In this document: piece after piece, positions 41,258 to 50,656 of the stretch | How the letters are laid out: every line of letters begins with the position of its first letter | Numbering within the stretch: position 1 is the first letter of the stretch | The notes under the pieces: model-generated | What the model was told of the DNA's origin: nothing | Database searches by the model: none | The model's input: the letters and a program-made list of their open reading frames with translations, nothing else | Made by a program: the position numbers and the translations under genes | NCBI RefSeq assembly: GCF_014649995.1 | Contig: NZ_BMUC01000007.1 | Coordinates: 172,784-236,783, forward strand | From: Streptomyces griseoflavus | GTDB taxonomy: Bacteria > Actinomycetota > Actinomycetes > Streptomycetales > Streptomycetaceae | Direction of reading: 5' to 3' | Length of the DNA: 64,000 bases

Positions 41258-41998
41258 ATGGACACCGAAGCACAGCCGACGGAACGCGACCGTTCCCTCC
41301 CCCCGCCGGGCCCCGAGGACACCTCGGGGACGCGGGGTCCGGAGGAGCGGTCGCGTTCCGCGTTGGTGTCACGCCTGTCGTACTGGCTCCCCGGTGGGCG
41401 CGTCGGCCTGACCCTGCTGCTCTGCCTGCTGTTCCTGCTGGTCCTCAACACGTTCGTGGTGCGGCCGTTCGAGATCCCCAGCGGATCGATGGAGCCCGGA
41501 TTGAAGGACGGGGACCGCGTTCTCGTAAACAAGTTGGCGTACCGCTTCGGCGACGGGCCGGAGCGCGGCGACGTGATTGTGTTCGACGGCACCGGGTATT
41601 TCGGTGAGGCCGACTACATCAAGCGGGTCGTCGGGGTGGGCGGGGACCACATCGTCTGCTGTGAGGCGGAGGGGAGGATCCGGGTGAACGGCCGGTCGGT
41701 CGACGAGTCGGGCTTCCTGTTCCCCGGCGACAGCCCCTCCAGCGTGCCGTTCGACGTCGTGGTGCCCGACGGACGGCTGTTCGTCCTCGGTGACCACCGC
41801 GCCGGCTCCAGCGACTCCCGAGACCGCCTCGGCTCACCCGGCGGCGGGATGGTCCCCGTGGACGAGGTGATCGGCCGCGCCGACGCCGTCGTGTGGCCGC
41901 TCGACCGCGCCACCCGGCTGCACCGGCCCGACGCCTACGCGCGCGTCCCGGGCAGGGAGGCGGCCACGGCCCCCCGGGCGGAGGGCGGCCATGGGTAA
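41258..41998 (+). CDS. sipW: type I signal peptidase SipW-like
   Basis: A 246-residue membrane serine protease cleaving Sec signal peptides. After a Pro/Glu-rich N-terminus there is one membrane segment (LTLLLCLLFLLVLNTFVV, about residues 50-67). Box B IPSGSMEPGLKDGDRVLVNKL holds the catalytic Ser, YIKRVVGVGGDHIVC the catalytic Lys, and FVLGDHRAGSSDSRD is box E. No second membrane segment follows box E. First of four tandem paralogues. It overlaps the next gene by eight bases. Confidence 0.9.
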   Translation: MDTEAQPTERDRSLPPPGPEDTSGTRGPEERSRSALVSRLSYWLPGGRVGLTLLLCLLFLLVLNTFVVRPFEIPSGSMEPGLKDGDRVLVNKLAYRFGDGPERGDVIVFDGTGYFGEADYIKRVVGVGGDHIVCCEAEGRIRVNGRSVDESGFLFPGDSPSSVPFDVVVPDGRLFVLGDHRAGSSDSRDRLGSPGGGMVPVDEVIGRADAVVWPLDRATRLHRPDAYARVPGREAATAPRAEGGHG

Positions 41999-43085
41999 CC
42001 GCGGCAAACCCCGCGGTGTCCCGGAGAGCGCCGCGGAGAACCTGCTGCCCACCGGCTCCCGCCGCGCGACCGGCGCGTCCCCCGGACGCAGCCGCGCCGA
42101 GCGGCGCAAACTCCAGCGCAAGGTCAAGCGGCGCCGCCGGCGCAGCGCCGTCAAGGAGATCCCCCTCCTGGTCGGTGTCGCCGTCCTGATCGCGCTGGTG
42201 CTCAAGACGTTCCTCGTCCAGGCCTTCGTCATCCCGTCCGGCTCGATGGAGCAGACGATCCAGATCGGCGACCGGGTGCTGGTCGACAAGCTCACGCCGT
42301 GGTTCGGGTCCAGGCCGCAGCGCGGCGACGTCGTCGTCTTCAAGGATCCCGGGGGCTGGCTGCGGAACGAGCAGCCCACCCCGGCCAAGGACGACCCCGT
42401 CGGGATCAAGCAGATCAAGGAAGGGCTCACCTTCATCGGTCTGCTGCCGTCCGAGAACGACAAGGACCTCATCAAACGGGTCGTCGGCGTCGGCGGTGAC
42501 CGGGTCCAGTGCTGTGACCAGCAGGGCCGGGTCACGGTCAACGGCGTTCCCCTGGACGAGGGCGACTACCTCTACCCCGGCAACGCCCCGTCCACCATCC
42601 CGTTCGACATCACCGTGCCCGAGGGGCGGCTGTGGGTGATGGGCGACCACCGGTCGAACTCCGCCGACTCCCGTTCCCACCAGGACACCGACTACGGCGG
42701 CACCGTCTCCGAGGACGAGGTGGTGGGCCGGGCCATGGTCATCGCCTGGCCCCTCGGCCGGTGGAGCACCCTGGAGGAACCCACGACCTACGCCTCCGTG
42801 TCGGACTCCGCGCCTGGGTCGACCGCTGCCGCCCCCCTGTCGCATAGGGTTGCCCCGGACGATCCCGACGGAATGGTCCAACTCCCGAGCCCTGCGGAAC
42901 TCCCGCTCGTTATGGGAGTGGTGGGCCTGCGCCGGGCATGGCGCGGGCGGCGGCAGAGAGTGAGGAGATGGCGTGGGGGATGCGGCGGTTGGCGCACGGT
43001 CCGGGCGCGAGGGCGAGGAGCGCCGAGGGCGTCCCGGAGAAGCGGCCTATCCGGCAGCGGACGACCCCGTGACCTCCGGGAATGA
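41991..43085 (+). CDS. sipX: type I signal peptidase SipX-like
   Basis: Second paralogue, 364 residues. The basic N-terminus (KLQRKVKRRRRRSAVKE) precedes a membrane segment (IPLLVGVAVLIALVLKTFLV). Catalytic blocks are FVIPSGSMEQTIQIGDRVLV and DLIKRVVGVGGDRVQCC; box E is VMGDHRSNSADSRS. There is a large insert between the Ser and Lys boxes. The C-terminus contains a hydrophobic AELPLVMGVVGL segment, then a very Arg/Gly-rich tail. That tail overlaps sipY by 113 bases in another frame, so the true end may be shorter or a frameshift may be involved. Confidence 0.88.
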   Translation: MGNRGKPRGVPESAAENLLPTGSRRATGASPGRSRAERRKLQRKVKRRRRRSAVKEIPLLVGVAVLIALVLKTFLVQAFVIPSGSMEQTIQIGDRVLVDKLTPWFGSRPQRGDVVVFKDPGGWLRNEQPTPAKDDPVGIKQIKEGLTFIGLLPSENDKDLIKRVVGVGGDRVQCCDQQGRVTVNGVPLDEGDYLYPGNAPSTIPFDITVPEGRLWVMGDHRSNSADSRSHQDTDYGGTVSEDEVVGRAMVIAWPLGRWSTLEEPTTYASVSDSAPGSTAAAPLSHRVAPDDPDGMVQLPSPAELPLVMGVVGLRRAWRGRRQRVRRWRGGCGGWRTVRARGRGAPRASRRSGLSGSGRPRDLRE

Positions 43086-43962
43086 CTCCTCGGCGGGTGG
43101 CGGCGGACCGCGGGACGGGCAGCCCCCGACGGATCAGGGCGGCTCGGGCCACGGCTCGCCACGGGCGAAGCAGCCCCGCTCCTTCTGGAAGGAGCTGCCC
43201 ATCCTGATCGGCATCGCCCTGGTGCTGGCGCTGCTGATCAAGACGTTCCTGGTGCAGGCGTTCTCCATCCCGTCCGACTCGATGCAGAACACCCTCCAGC
43301 GGGGTGACCGGGTCCTGGTCGACAAGCTCACCCCCTGGTTCGGTTCCGAGCCCGAGCGTGGCGAGGTCGTCGTCTTCCACGATCCCGACAACTGGCTGGC
43401 GGGCGAGCCGACCCCCGAGCCCAACGCGCTGCAGAAGGTCCTCAGCTGGATCGGCCTGATGCCGTCCGCGGAGGAGAAGGACCTGATCAAGCGGGTCATC
43501 GGCGTCGGCGGCGACACGGTCGAGTGCAAGGGCACCGGCCCTCTGAAGGTCAACGGCAAGGCGCTGAACGAATCGTCGTACGTCTATCCCGGCAACACCC
43601 CGTGCAGCCAGGACGACCAGGGCGGCCAGTTCAAGGTGAAGGTGCCCGAGGGCCACATCTGGGTCATGGGCGACCACCGCCAGAACTCGCGGGACTCGCG
43701 GTACAACCAGGCCGACGAGAACGAGGGCTTCGTCCCCGTGGACAAGGTCGTCGGCCGTGCCGTCGTCGTCGCCTGGCCCCTGGACCGCCTGACCAACCTG
43801 CCGGTACCGGACACCTTCGACCAGCCCGGTCTGAACGCCTCGTCCCCGCCCGGCGCGGCCCTGTCCCTCGCGCCGCAGGGGCTCGCGCTCGCGGGCGCGG
43901 TGCCGCTGGTGCTCTGGCGGCGCCGGTGGTCCGGTGCCGGGGAGGACCGGGAAGAGGGCTGA
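42973..43962 (+). CDS. sipY: type I signal peptidase SipY-like
   Basis: Third paralogue, 329 residues. Catalytic boxes SIPSDSMQNTLQRGDRVLVD and DLIKRVIGVGGDTVEC; box E VMGDHRQNSRDSRY. It has an N-terminal membrane segment (LPILIGIALVLALLIKTFLV) and a C-terminal one (LALAGAVPLVLWRR). The GTG at 42973 has GAGGAG five bases upstream, a strong start despite lying inside sipX. The two-membrane-segment topology is the unusual streptomycete form. Confidence 0.9.
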   Translation: MGDAAVGARSGREGEERRGRPGEAAYPAADDPVTSGNDSSAGGGGPRDGQPPTDQGGSGHGSPRAKQPRSFWKELPILIGIALVLALLIKTFLVQAFSIPSDSMQNTLQRGDRVLVDKLTPWFGSEPERGEVVVFHDPDNWLAGEPTPEPNALQKVLSWIGLMPSAEEKDLIKRVIGVGGDTVECKGTGPLKVNGKALNESSYVYPGNTPCSQDDQGGQFKVKVPEGHIWVMGDHRQNSRDSRYNQADENEGFVPVDKVVGRAVVVAWPLDRLTNLPVPDTFDQPGLNASSPPGAALSLAPQGLALAGAVPLVLWRRRWSGAGEDREEG

Positions 43963-43988
43963 CCGCGTCCGGTACCGCCGGGTAGGGT
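43959..43988 (+). promoter_or_regulatory. candidate sipZ promoter
   Basis: CTGACC (43959-43964) and TAGGGT (43983-43988) are 18 bases apart; the -10 ends seven bases before the sipZ ATG. In Streptomyces lividans sipZ was reported to start a separate operon from sipWXY, which fits. Confidence 0.55.
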
Positions 43989-43995
43989 GCGGGCC

Positions 43996-44772
43996 ATGAG
44001 CGGTCAGAGCACGACGCGTACGGTCCCCGGCACGGGCGGCCCGGGCAGTGCCCGGGCGGGCGGCCGCACCGGTCAGCTCCTGTCCAACCTGGCCGTCGCC
44101 CTCGGCCTGCTGATGTTCCTCGGCGGGTTCGTCTGGGGCGCGGTGGTGTACCGGCCGTACACCGTGCCCACCACCTCGATGGCGCCGACGATCGGCGCCG
44201 GCGAGCGGGTGCTGGCACAGCGCGTCGACGGCGGTGAGGTCCGCCGCGGTGACGTCGTCGTCTTCACGGACACCAGCTGGGCCAACGTGCCCATGGTGAA
44301 GCGGGTGGTCGCCGTCGGGGGCGACACGGTCTCCTGCTGCCAGGACGGAAAGCTGAAGGTCAACGGCGAGGAGATCGACGAGCCGTATCTCGCCGACGAC
44401 GCGGTGACCGGCTTCACCGCCTTCCCCGAGGTGACCGTGCCGAAGGGGCGCCTGTTCCTGCTCGGCGACGAGCGTTCGGGGTCGGTGGACTCCACGGCCC
44501 ACCTGACCGACGCCGCCGGCGGCACCGTCTCCCGGGGTGCCGTACAGGCCAGGGTCGACGCGGTGGTCTGGCCGATGGACGGCATGCTGGCGGCGCCCTC
44601 CGGCTTCGAGCGGCTCGGCGCGCTCTCCGCGCCCGGCCCGCTCAGGACCGTGACCGGGCTGGTGATCGCCGGTGCCGCGCTCGTCCTCGGCGGGGCGGCC
44701 TACGGTCCCTTCGCCAAGCGGGCGGCGGCGTCCCGGGCCCGGGCGGACGCGGGGAGCGCCGGTGTCCGCTGA
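43996..44772 (+). CDS. sipZ: type I signal peptidase SipZ-like
   Basis: Fourth paralogue, 258 residues and the most divergent. The N-terminal segment is LAVALGLLMFLGGFVWGAVV. Catalytic blocks are VPTTSMAPTIGAGERVLAQ and MVKRVVAVGGDTVSCC; box E is LLGDERSGSVDSTA, where Glu replaces the usual His. A C-terminal segment (TVTGLVIAGAALVLGGAAYG) is present. The ATG at 43996 is preferred to the GTG at 43987 because a promoter -10 covers the latter. It overlaps the Nudix gene by 11 bases. Confidence 0.88.
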   Translation: MSGQSTTRTVPGTGGPGSARAGGRTGQLLSNLAVALGLLMFLGGFVWGAVVYRPYTVPTTSMAPTIGAGERVLAQRVDGGEVRRGDVVVFTDTSWANVPMVKRVVAVGGDTVSCCQDGKLKVNGEEIDEPYLADDAVTGFTAFPEVTVPKGRLFLLGDERSGSVDSTAHLTDAAGGTVSRGAVQARVDAVVWPMDGMLAAPSGFERLGALSAPGPLRTVTGLVIAGAALVLGGAAYGPFAKRAAASRARADAGSAGVR

Positions 44773-45289
44773 GCCGGCCCCGGCGATCGAGAGCTCCTAC
44801 GAGGGCGGGCTGCGCCGGGTCGCCCGGGTCGTGCTGCTCGACCCGGAGGACCGCATCCTCCTGCTGCACGGTCACGAGCCGGACGACCCCGCCGACGCCT
44901 GGTGGTTCACGCCCGGCGGGGGAGTCGAGGGCGAGGAGACCCGTGAGCAGGCCGCGCTGCGCGAACTCGCCGAGGAGACCGGCATCACGGACGTCGAACT
45001 GGGGCCGGTGCTGTGGCGGCGCCGGTGTTCCTTCCCGTTCGCCGGGCGCCGCTGGGACCAGGACGAGTGGTACTTCCTCGCCCGCACCACCCAGACGGTG
45101 ACCGCGGCCACGGCGCTGACCGAGCTGGAGCGGCGGAGTGTCGCCGGAGCACGCTGGTGGACGTGCCCGGAACTGGCCGGGACACATGAGACGGTGTACC
45201 CGACCAGACTCGCCGGGCTGCTGCGGACACTGCTCGACGAAGGTCCCCCCGCCCGCCCCGTGACCCTGGACACCGAAATCGTCCGGTGA
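44762..45289 (+). CDS. Nudix hydrolase
   Basis: A 175-residue hydrolase of nucleoside diphosphate derivatives. The Nudix box is complete: GGVEGEETREQAALRELAEE then TGI, fitting Gx5Ex7REUxEExGU (about residues 52-75). Substrate cannot be inferred. The GTG start lies inside the sipZ 3' end, preceded by GGGAG, so it is translationally coupled to sipZ; this is the conserved sipZ operon arrangement. Confidence 0.9.
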   Translation: MSAEPAPAIESSYEGGLRRVARVVLLDPEDRILLLHGHEPDDPADAWWFTPGGGVEGEETREQAALRELAEETGITDVELGPVLWRRRCSFPFAGRRWDQDEWYFLARTTQTVTAATALTELERRSVAGARWWTCPELAGTHETVYPTRLAGLLRTLLDEGPPARPVTLDTEIVR

Positions 45290-45341
45290 CTCCCGGGACT
45301 GGCGCACAATGGGGGGATCGCACGGCTGAAGGGGAACTGCC

Positions 45342-45650
45342 ATGAGCGCCGAGGACCTCGAGAAGTACGAGACCGAGATGGAGCTGAAGCTCTACCGGGA
45401 GTACCGAGACGTCGTCGGCCTGTTCAAATACGTGATCGAGACCGAGCGTCGCTTCTATCTGACCAACGACTACGAGATGCAGGTGCACTCGGTCCAGGGG
45501 GAAGTGTTCTTCGAGGTCTCCATGGCGGACGCCTGGGTGTGGGACATGTACCGCCCGGCCAGGTTCGTGAAGCAGGTGCGGGTCCTCACGTTCAAGGACG
45601 TGAACATCGAGGAGCTGAACAAGAGCGACCTCGAGCTCCCGGGCGGGTGA
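45342..45650 (+). CDS. DUF2469 protein
   Basis: A 102-residue acidic protein found throughout actinobacteria: [41 protein letters not shown] and [20 protein letters not shown] are nearly invariant. The function is unknown. AAGGGGAAC precedes the ATG. It lies between the sipZ-Nudix pair and YraN. Confidence 0.92.
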   Translation: MSAEDLEKYETEMELKLYREYRDVVGLFKYVIETERRFYLTNDYEMQVHSVQGEVFFEVSMADAWVWDMYRPARFVKQVRVLTFKDVNIEELNKSDLELPGG

Positions 45651-45738
45651 CGGAGTTGTCCACAACCGCCGGGTAACGCACCAAGATCCACTCCGTGCGG
45701 CGGGACGCGTGACGGTGGGCGCCGGAGGTGGTGCCGAC

Positions 45739-46110
45739 ATGAACGCACAGCGGGCACGCAGCGCACTCGGCAGGTACGGCGAGACCCTGGCCGCACGACG
45801 GCTGACCCAGGCGGGCATGACGGTCCTGGCGCGCAACTGGCGCTGCGGCAGGACCGGCGAGATCGACATCGTGGCCAGGGACGGGGACGCCCTGGTCGTC
45901 TGCGAGGTGAAGACCCGCAGGGCAGGCGCCTTCCAGCACCCCATGGAGGCGGTCACGCCCGCCAAGGCGGGCCGGCTGCGGAGCCTGGCGGAACGCTGGC
46001 TGCAGGAACACGGGGGAGCACCCCCCGGCGGGGTCCGCATCGACCTGGTCGGCGTGCTGCTGCCGGCCCGCGGGGCCCCCGTCGTCGAGCACGTGCGGGG
46101 GGTGGCCTGA
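45739..46110 (+). CDS. YraN family endonuclease-fold protein
   Basis: A 123-residue UPF0102 protein. [20 protein letters not shown] starts the domain; [20 protein letters not shown] is the restriction-endonuclease-like active site (E, D and ExK). Activity is not well defined in the family. The ATG at 45739 with GGAGG ten bases upstream is preferred over a GTG at 45709. It is followed after one base by comM, a widespread pairing. Confidence 0.9.
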   Translation: MNAQRARSALGRYGETLAARRLTQAGMTVLARNWRCGRTGEIDIVARDGDALVVCEVKTRRAGAFQHPMEAVTPAKAGRLRSLAERWLQEHGGAPPGGVRIDLVGVLLPARGAPVVEHVRGVA

Positions 46111-46111
46111 C

Positions 46112-47737
46112 ATGGGGTTCGCCCGTACGTGCTCGGTGGCGCTGGTGGGCGTCGAGGGCGTGGTCGTGGAGGTCCAGGCCGACCTGGAACCGGGCGTCGC
46201 GGCGTTCACCCTGGTGGGCCTGCCGGACAAGAGCCTGACGGAGAGCCGTGACCGGGTCAGGGCCGCCGTGGTCAACTCCGGCGGCGAGTGGCCGCAGAAG
46301 AAGCTCACCGTGGGACTCAGCCCGGCCTCGGTGCCGAAGGCGGGCAGCGGCTTCGACCTCGCCGTCGCCTGCGCGGTGCTGGGGGCCGCCGAGCGGATCG
46401 ATCCGCGGGTGCTCGCCGACATCGTGATGATCGGCGAACTGGGGCTGGACGGCCGGGTGCGACCGGTGCGCGGCATCCTGCCCGCCGTGCTGGCCGCGGC
46501 CTACGCCGGCTACGAGCAGGTGGTGGTGCCCGAGTGCGCCGCCGCCGAGGCATCGCTGGTGCCGGGCGTGTCCGTCCTGGGCGTCCGCAGCCTGCGCCGG
46601 CTGATCGCCGTGCTCACCGACGAGCCGGTGCCGGAGGAGGACCCCGACGACCGGGACCGGCCCGACCCGCTGCTGGCGGGACTGCGCGTCCCCGGCACCG
46701 GGGCGGCCACCGGCATGCACGGCATCGGCGCGGCGCAGCACGACCAGGGCCACGACCTCGCGGACGTGGTGGGTCAGCACTCCGCGCGCACGGCGGTGGA
46801 GGTGGCCGCGGCGGGCGGACACCACCTCTTCCTCGAAGGCCCGCCCGGCGCCGGCAAGACGATGCTCGCGGAGCGGCTGCCGTCGATCCTGCCGCCACTG
46901 GACCGGCAGGCGTCCCTGGAGGTGACCGCCGTGCACTCGGTGGCGGGTCTGCTGCCCCCGGGCAAGCCCCTGGTCGACACGGCCCCCTACTGCGCCCCGC
47001 ACCACTCGGCCACCATGCAGGCACTCGTCGGCGGCGGCCCCGGCACGGCCCGGCCGGGAGCGGTCTCCCTCTCGCACCGGGGAGTGCTCTTCCTGGACGA
47101 GACACCCGAATTCAGCGGAAAGGCCCTGGACGCCCTGCGTCAGCCGCTGGAGGCCGGGCACGTCGTCATCGCCCGCAGCGCGGGGGTCGTGCGCTTCCCG
47201 GCGCGGTTCCTGATGGTGCTCGCCGCCAACCCGTGCCCCTGCGGGCGCTTCTCGTCGGTGAACGACCACTGCGAGTGCCCGCCCGCCGCGGTCCGCCGCT
47301 ACCAGGCCAGGCTCTCCGGGCCGCTGCTCGACCGGGTCGACCTGCGCGTCGAGGTCGACCGTGTCACCCGCTCCGAACTCTCGGCGAACGCCGCGCGGGG
47401 CGAGACCACCGTCACGGTCGCCGACCGGGTCCGCACGGCCCGGGAGCGCGCCGCGGCGCGACTCGCCGGCACCCCCTGGCGCACCAACAGCGAGGTCCCC
47501 GGCCGGGAGCTGCGCAGCCGCTGGCACGCGGCCCCCGGCGCCATGGACGACGCCGAGCGCTGCCTGGAACGGGGCATGCTCAGTGCCCGGGGGCTCGACC
47601 GGGTCCTCCGGGTCGCGTGGACGGTCGCCGACCTGTCCGGCCGCGACCGGCCCGACGCCTCGGACGTCGGGCTCGCCCTGCAACTGCGGACCGGGGTCCC
47701 GCGCGGGGTGCCCATGAGGATCGGGGCGGCGGTATGA
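46112..47737 (+). CDS. comM: ComM/YifB family Mg-chelatase-like AAA+ ATPase
   Basis: A 541-residue AAA+ protein; in competent bacteria ComM is a branch-migration helicase promoting integration of incoming DNA. The Lon-like N-domain (LVGLPDKSLTESRDRVRAA) comes first. Walker A is LEGPPGAGKTMLAERLPSIL (about residue 243), Walker B GVLFLDETPEFSG. NPCPCGRFSSVNDHCECPP holds the zinc-type cysteines. The C-terminal Mg-chelatase domain follows. The stop overlaps the dprA ATG (ATGA). Confidence 0.93.
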   Translation: MGFARTCSVALVGVEGVVVEVQADLEPGVAAFTLVGLPDKSLTESRDRVRAAVVNSGGEWPQKKLTVGLSPASVPKAGSGFDLAVACAVLGAAERIDPRVLADIVMIGELGLDGRVRPVRGILPAVLAAAYAGYEQVVVPECAAAEASLVPGVSVLGVRSLRRLIAVLTDEPVPEEDPDDRDRPDPLLAGLRVPGTGAATGMHGIGAAQHDQGHDLADVVGQHSARTAVEVAAAGGHHLFLEGPPGAGKTMLAERLPSILPPLDRQASLEVTAVHSVAGLLPPGKPLVDTAPYCAPHHSATMQALVGGGPGTARPGAVSLSHRGVLFLDETPEFSGKALDALRQPLEAGHVVIARSAGVVRFPARFLMVLAANPCPCGRFSSVNDHCECPPAAVRRYQARLSGPLLDRVDLRVEVDRVTRSELSANAARGETTVTVADRVRTARERAAARLAGTPWRTNSEVPGRELRSRWHAAPGAMDDAERCLERGMLSARGLDRVLRVAWTVADLSGRDRPDASDVGLALQLRTGVPRGVPMRIGAAV

Positions 47738-48894
47738 GTGCCGCGGCCGGCTCCGGGGACGAGACGCTCGGCCGGGTCTTCCTCACCCGGGTCGTCGAGC
47801 CCGGCGACGAGACGGGCGGGCGCTGGGTGCGGGAGCTCGGGGTGGACGCGGTGGTACGCCGGCTGCGGGAAGGGGGCGAGCCGCTGCCCGGGGTGAGCGG
47901 GAAGCGGTGGGCCGGGCTGGTGGCCCGGGCCGGGCGGGCCGAGCCGCGCCGGGACCTCGCGCTCGCGCGGGACGCCGGGGTGCGCTTCGTCCGACCCGGA
48001 TCGGCCGAATGGCCCGGGCAGCTCGACGACCTCGGGGACGCGCGACCGCTCGGGCTGTGGGTGCGCGGCGGGGCCGACCTCAGGATGTGGGCCCTGCGCT
48101 CGGTCGCCGTGGTCGGTGCCCGCGCCTGCACCGAGTACGGCGCGCACATGGCGGCCACGCTCGCCGCGGAGCTGGCGGAGCGCGGCTGGATCGTCGTCTC
48201 CGGCGGGGCCTACGGGGTCGACGGTGCGGCACACCGCGGAGCGCTGGGCTGCGGCGGCGCCACCGTCGCGGTCCTCGCCTGCGGGGTCGACCGGCCCTAC
48301 CCGCGCGGACACGCCGGGCTCATCGGCAGGATCGCCGAACAGGGACTCGTCGTCGGCGAGTTGCCGCCCGGTGAGCACCCGACACCGAGCAGGTTCATCC
48401 TCCGCAACCGGGTGATCGCCGCACTCACCAGGGGCACGGTCGTCGTCGAGGCCGCCCACCGCAGCGGCTCCCTGGTGACGGCCCGGGCGGCCCGGCGACT
48501 GGGACGGCACGTCATGGGGGTCCCCGGGCCCGCCACCAGTTCACTCTCCGCAGGAGTGCACGAACTGCTGCGGCAGGACGCGGTCCTGGTCACCGACGCC
48601 GCCGAGGTCGTCGAACTGGTCGGCGACATGGGTGAGCTCGCACCGGAGCGCCGGGGGCCGGTGCTGCCCCGGGACCTGCTCGACCCGGCCGGCCGTCAGG
48701 TCCTCGCCGCGCTGCCGGCCCGTGTCACGGCCCGGCCCGAGGAGATCGCCCTCGCCGCGCAGACCACCCCGGACGACGCCGTCGCCCGGCTGTACGAACT
48801 GCGAGCACTTGGCTTCGTCGAACGACACGGCGACGGCTGGAAGTTGACGCGCCAGGCGATGATGCCGGTCCGTGATGGTCCCGGGACCCGCTGA
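47734..48894 (+). CDS. dprA: DNA processing protein DprA
   Basis: RecA loader protecting single-stranded DNA in transformation; in streptomycetes the role is less clear. [15 protein letters not shown] and [19 protein letters not shown] (Rossmann-like DprA fold), [11 protein letters not shown] and [20 protein letters not shown] are the signatures. A C-terminal winged-helix domain ([33 protein letters not shown]) completes it. It has 386 residues. It is coupled to comM and directly upstream of whiG. Confidence 0.93.
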   Translation: MSAAAGSGDETLGRVFLTRVVEPGDETGGRWVRELGVDAVVRRLREGGEPLPGVSGKRWAGLVARAGRAEPRRDLALARDAGVRFVRPGSAEWPGQLDDLGDARPLGLWVRGGADLRMWALRSVAVVGARACTEYGAHMAATLAAELAERGWIVVSGGAYGVDGAAHRGALGCGGATVAVLACGVDRPYPRGHAGLIGRIAEQGLVVGELPPGEHPTPSRFILRNRVIAALTRGTVVVEAAHRSGSLVTARAARRLGRHVMGVPGPATSSLSAGVHELLRQDAVLVTDAAEVVELVGDMGELAPERRGPVLPRDLLDPAGRQVLAALPARVTARPEEIALAAQTTPDDAVARLYELRALGFVERHGDGWKLTRQAMMPVRDGPGTR

Positions 48895-49166
48895 CGGAGC
48901 GTGTTCGGCCGTCCGGGGGAACCCCGGCACACCAGGGGGAACAAGCCGGTCGGTGCACCCGGGTGATCACTCAGAGCGACGGGCGTGCCCCGGTGGGGCG
49001 GCACCCGGAACGAATCTGCGTACGGTCCTACCTCGCCTCTTCGCACACCGCGACGCCCCAGTCACGCTACGCTCACGAGGATCCCGACACGGACAGGCAA
49101 CCCGACATCGGACAGACAGCGAATCCGGCCAGCACCAGCCCACGGCAGAACGGCACTAGGCGACGA
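48895..49166. other. whiG upstream region
   Basis: A 272-base region with no gene. TACGCT at 49068-49073 is a -10-like box without a clear -35. AGG nine bases before the whiG ATG is the only ribosome binding site. In Streptomyces coelicolor, from memory, an insertion of about 15 genes lies here; it is absent in this strain. Confidence 0.45.
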
Positions 49167-50009
49167 ATGCCCCAGCACACCTCCGGGTCCGACCGGGCGG
49201 CGATCCCCCCAGCCGCCCGCGACGGTGGCAGCGTGCGGCCGCCCGCTCCCTCGACGCTCGACGAGCTGTGGCGGTCGTACAAGGCGACAGGGGACGAGCG
49301 ACTGCGGGAGCAGCTGATCCTGCACTACTCGCCGCTGGTGAAGTACGTCGCCGGGCGGGTCAGTGTGGGACTGCCGCCCAACGTGGAACAGGGCGACTTC
49401 GTCTCCTCCGGGGTGTTCGGACTGATCGACGCGATCGAGAAGTTCGACGTCGACCGGGAGATCAAGTTCGAGACCTACGCGATCACCCGCATCCGCGGTG
49501 CGATGATCGACGAGCTGCGGGCACTGGACTGGATCCCGCGCTCGGTACGGCAGAAGGCGCGCAACGTGGAGCGCGCCTACGCCACGCTGGAGGCGCGGCT
49601 GCGGCGGACGCCGTCGGAGAGCGAGGTCGCCGGCGAGATGGGCATCGCCGTGGACGAGCTGCACGCGGTTTTCAGCCAGTTGTCCCTGGCGAACGTCGTC
49701 GCCCTGGAGGAACTGCTGCACGTCGGCGGCGAGGGCGGCGACCGGCTGAGCCTCATGGACACCCTGGAGGACACCACCGCCGACAATCCGGTGGAAGTGG
49801 CCGAGGACCGTGAGCTGCGCAGATTCCTGGCGCGGGCCATCAACACGCTCCCGGAACGGGAGAAGACCGTGGTCACCCTGTACTACTACGAGGGACTCAC
49901 GCTGGCCGAGATCGGCAACGTGCTGGGAGTGACCGAGAGCCGGGTCAGCCAGATCCACACCAAGTCCGTGCTCCAGCTGCGCGCGAAGCTGGCGGGCTTC
50001 GGCCGCTGA
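49167..50009 (+). CDS. whiG: sporulation RNA polymerase sigma factor WhiG
   Basis: FliA-family sigma factor that starts aerial-hypha septation and sporulation. [20 protein letters not shown] and [20 protein letters not shown] are region 2 (about residues 50-95); region 3 follows ([18 protein letters not shown]), and region 4 has [20 protein letters not shown] (helix-turn-helix). It has 280 residues, matching Streptomyces coelicolor. In Streptomyces venezuelae WhiG is held by the anti-sigma RsiG bound to c-di-GMP (established knowledge), which makes the GGDEF gene elsewhere in this window relevant. Confidence 0.96.
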   Translation: MPQHTSGSDRAAIPPAARDGGSVRPPAPSTLDELWRSYKATGDERLREQLILHYSPLVKYVAGRVSVGLPPNVEQGDFVSSGVFGLIDAIEKFDVDREIKFETYAITRIRGAMIDELRALDWIPRSVRQKARNVERAYATLEARLRRTPSESEVAGEMGIAVDELHAVFSQLSLANVVALEELLHVGGEGGDRLSLMDTLEDTTADNPVEVAEDRELRRFLARAINTLPEREKTVVTLYYYEGLTLAEIGNVLGVTESRVSQIHTKSVLQLRAKLAGFGR

Positions 50010-50025
50010 GTCCTTCCGGCGGAGA

Positions 50026-50044
50026 GCGGCCATCCTCTGGCCGC
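50026..50044 (+). terminator. whiG terminator
   Basis: Stem GCGGCCA / TGGCCGC with loop TCCTC, 16 bases after the whiG stop. Confidence 0.55.
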
Positions 50045-50061
50045 CACGGGCGGGGCGTCCG

Positions 50062-50067
50062 TAAAGT
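50062..50067 (+). promoter_or_regulatory. candidate -10 box of the TetR gene
   Basis: TAAAGT ends seven bases before GTG 50075 with no ribosome binding site, the same arrangement as at smc. Confidence 0.4.
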
Positions 50068-50074
50068 GGTTGAC

Positions 50075-50656
50075 GTGCCAAGGATTCGAGCGGCCTCCGT
50101 GGCCGAGCACCGGTCGATGCAGCGAGCCGCCCTGCTGGACGCGGCACGCTCCCTGCTGTCCGAGGGCGGTACGGAGGCGCTGACCTTCCCGGCCCTCGCC
50201 GAGCGCACCGGGCTCGCGCGCTCCTCCGTCTACGAGTACTTCCGCTCGCGGGCCGCCGTCGTCGAGGAGCTGTGCGAGGTCGACTTCCCGGTCTGGGCGG
50301 CCGAGGTGGAGGCGGCGATGGCGGCCGCCGACGGGCCCGAGGCCAAGATCGAGGCGTACGTCCGCAAGCAGCTGGAGCTGGTCGGGGACCGGCGGCACCG
50401 CGCGGTCGTCGCGATCTCCGCGAGCGAGCTCGACGCCGCCGCCCGGGAGAAGATCCGCGCCGCGCACGGCGGGCTCATCGCGATGATCGTGGAAGCCCTC
50501 GGCGGCCTCGGCCACAGCGATCCCCGTCTGGCGGCCATGCTGGTCCAGGGCGTGGTCGACGCCGCCGTGCGCCGCATCGAGCTGGGCGCGGCGGAACACC
50601 CCGACACGATCACCCGGGCAGCGGTCTCCATGGTCCTCAGGGGCGTGAGCGGCTGA
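50075..50656 (+). CDS. TetR-family regulator
   Basis: A 193-residue repressor-type protein. The N-terminal helix-turn-helix is TFPALAERTGLARSSVYEYF (about residues 37-57), followed by an all-helical ligand domain. The C-terminal half has no recognisable effector signature. The GTG at 50075 (MPRIRAASV) is preferred over 50066, which would lie inside the -10 box. It is a conserved neighbour of whiG. No divergent target gene is present, so targets are unknown. Confidence 0.87.
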   Translation: MPRIRAASVAEHRSMQRAALLDAARSLLSEGGTEALTFPALAERTGLARSSVYEYFRSRAAVVEELCEVDFPVWAAEVEAAMAAADGPEAKIEAYVRKQLELVGDRRHRAVVAISASELDAAAREKIRAAHGGLIAMIVEALGGLGHSDPRLAAMLVQGVVDAAVRRIELGAAEHPDTITRAAVSMVLRGVSG

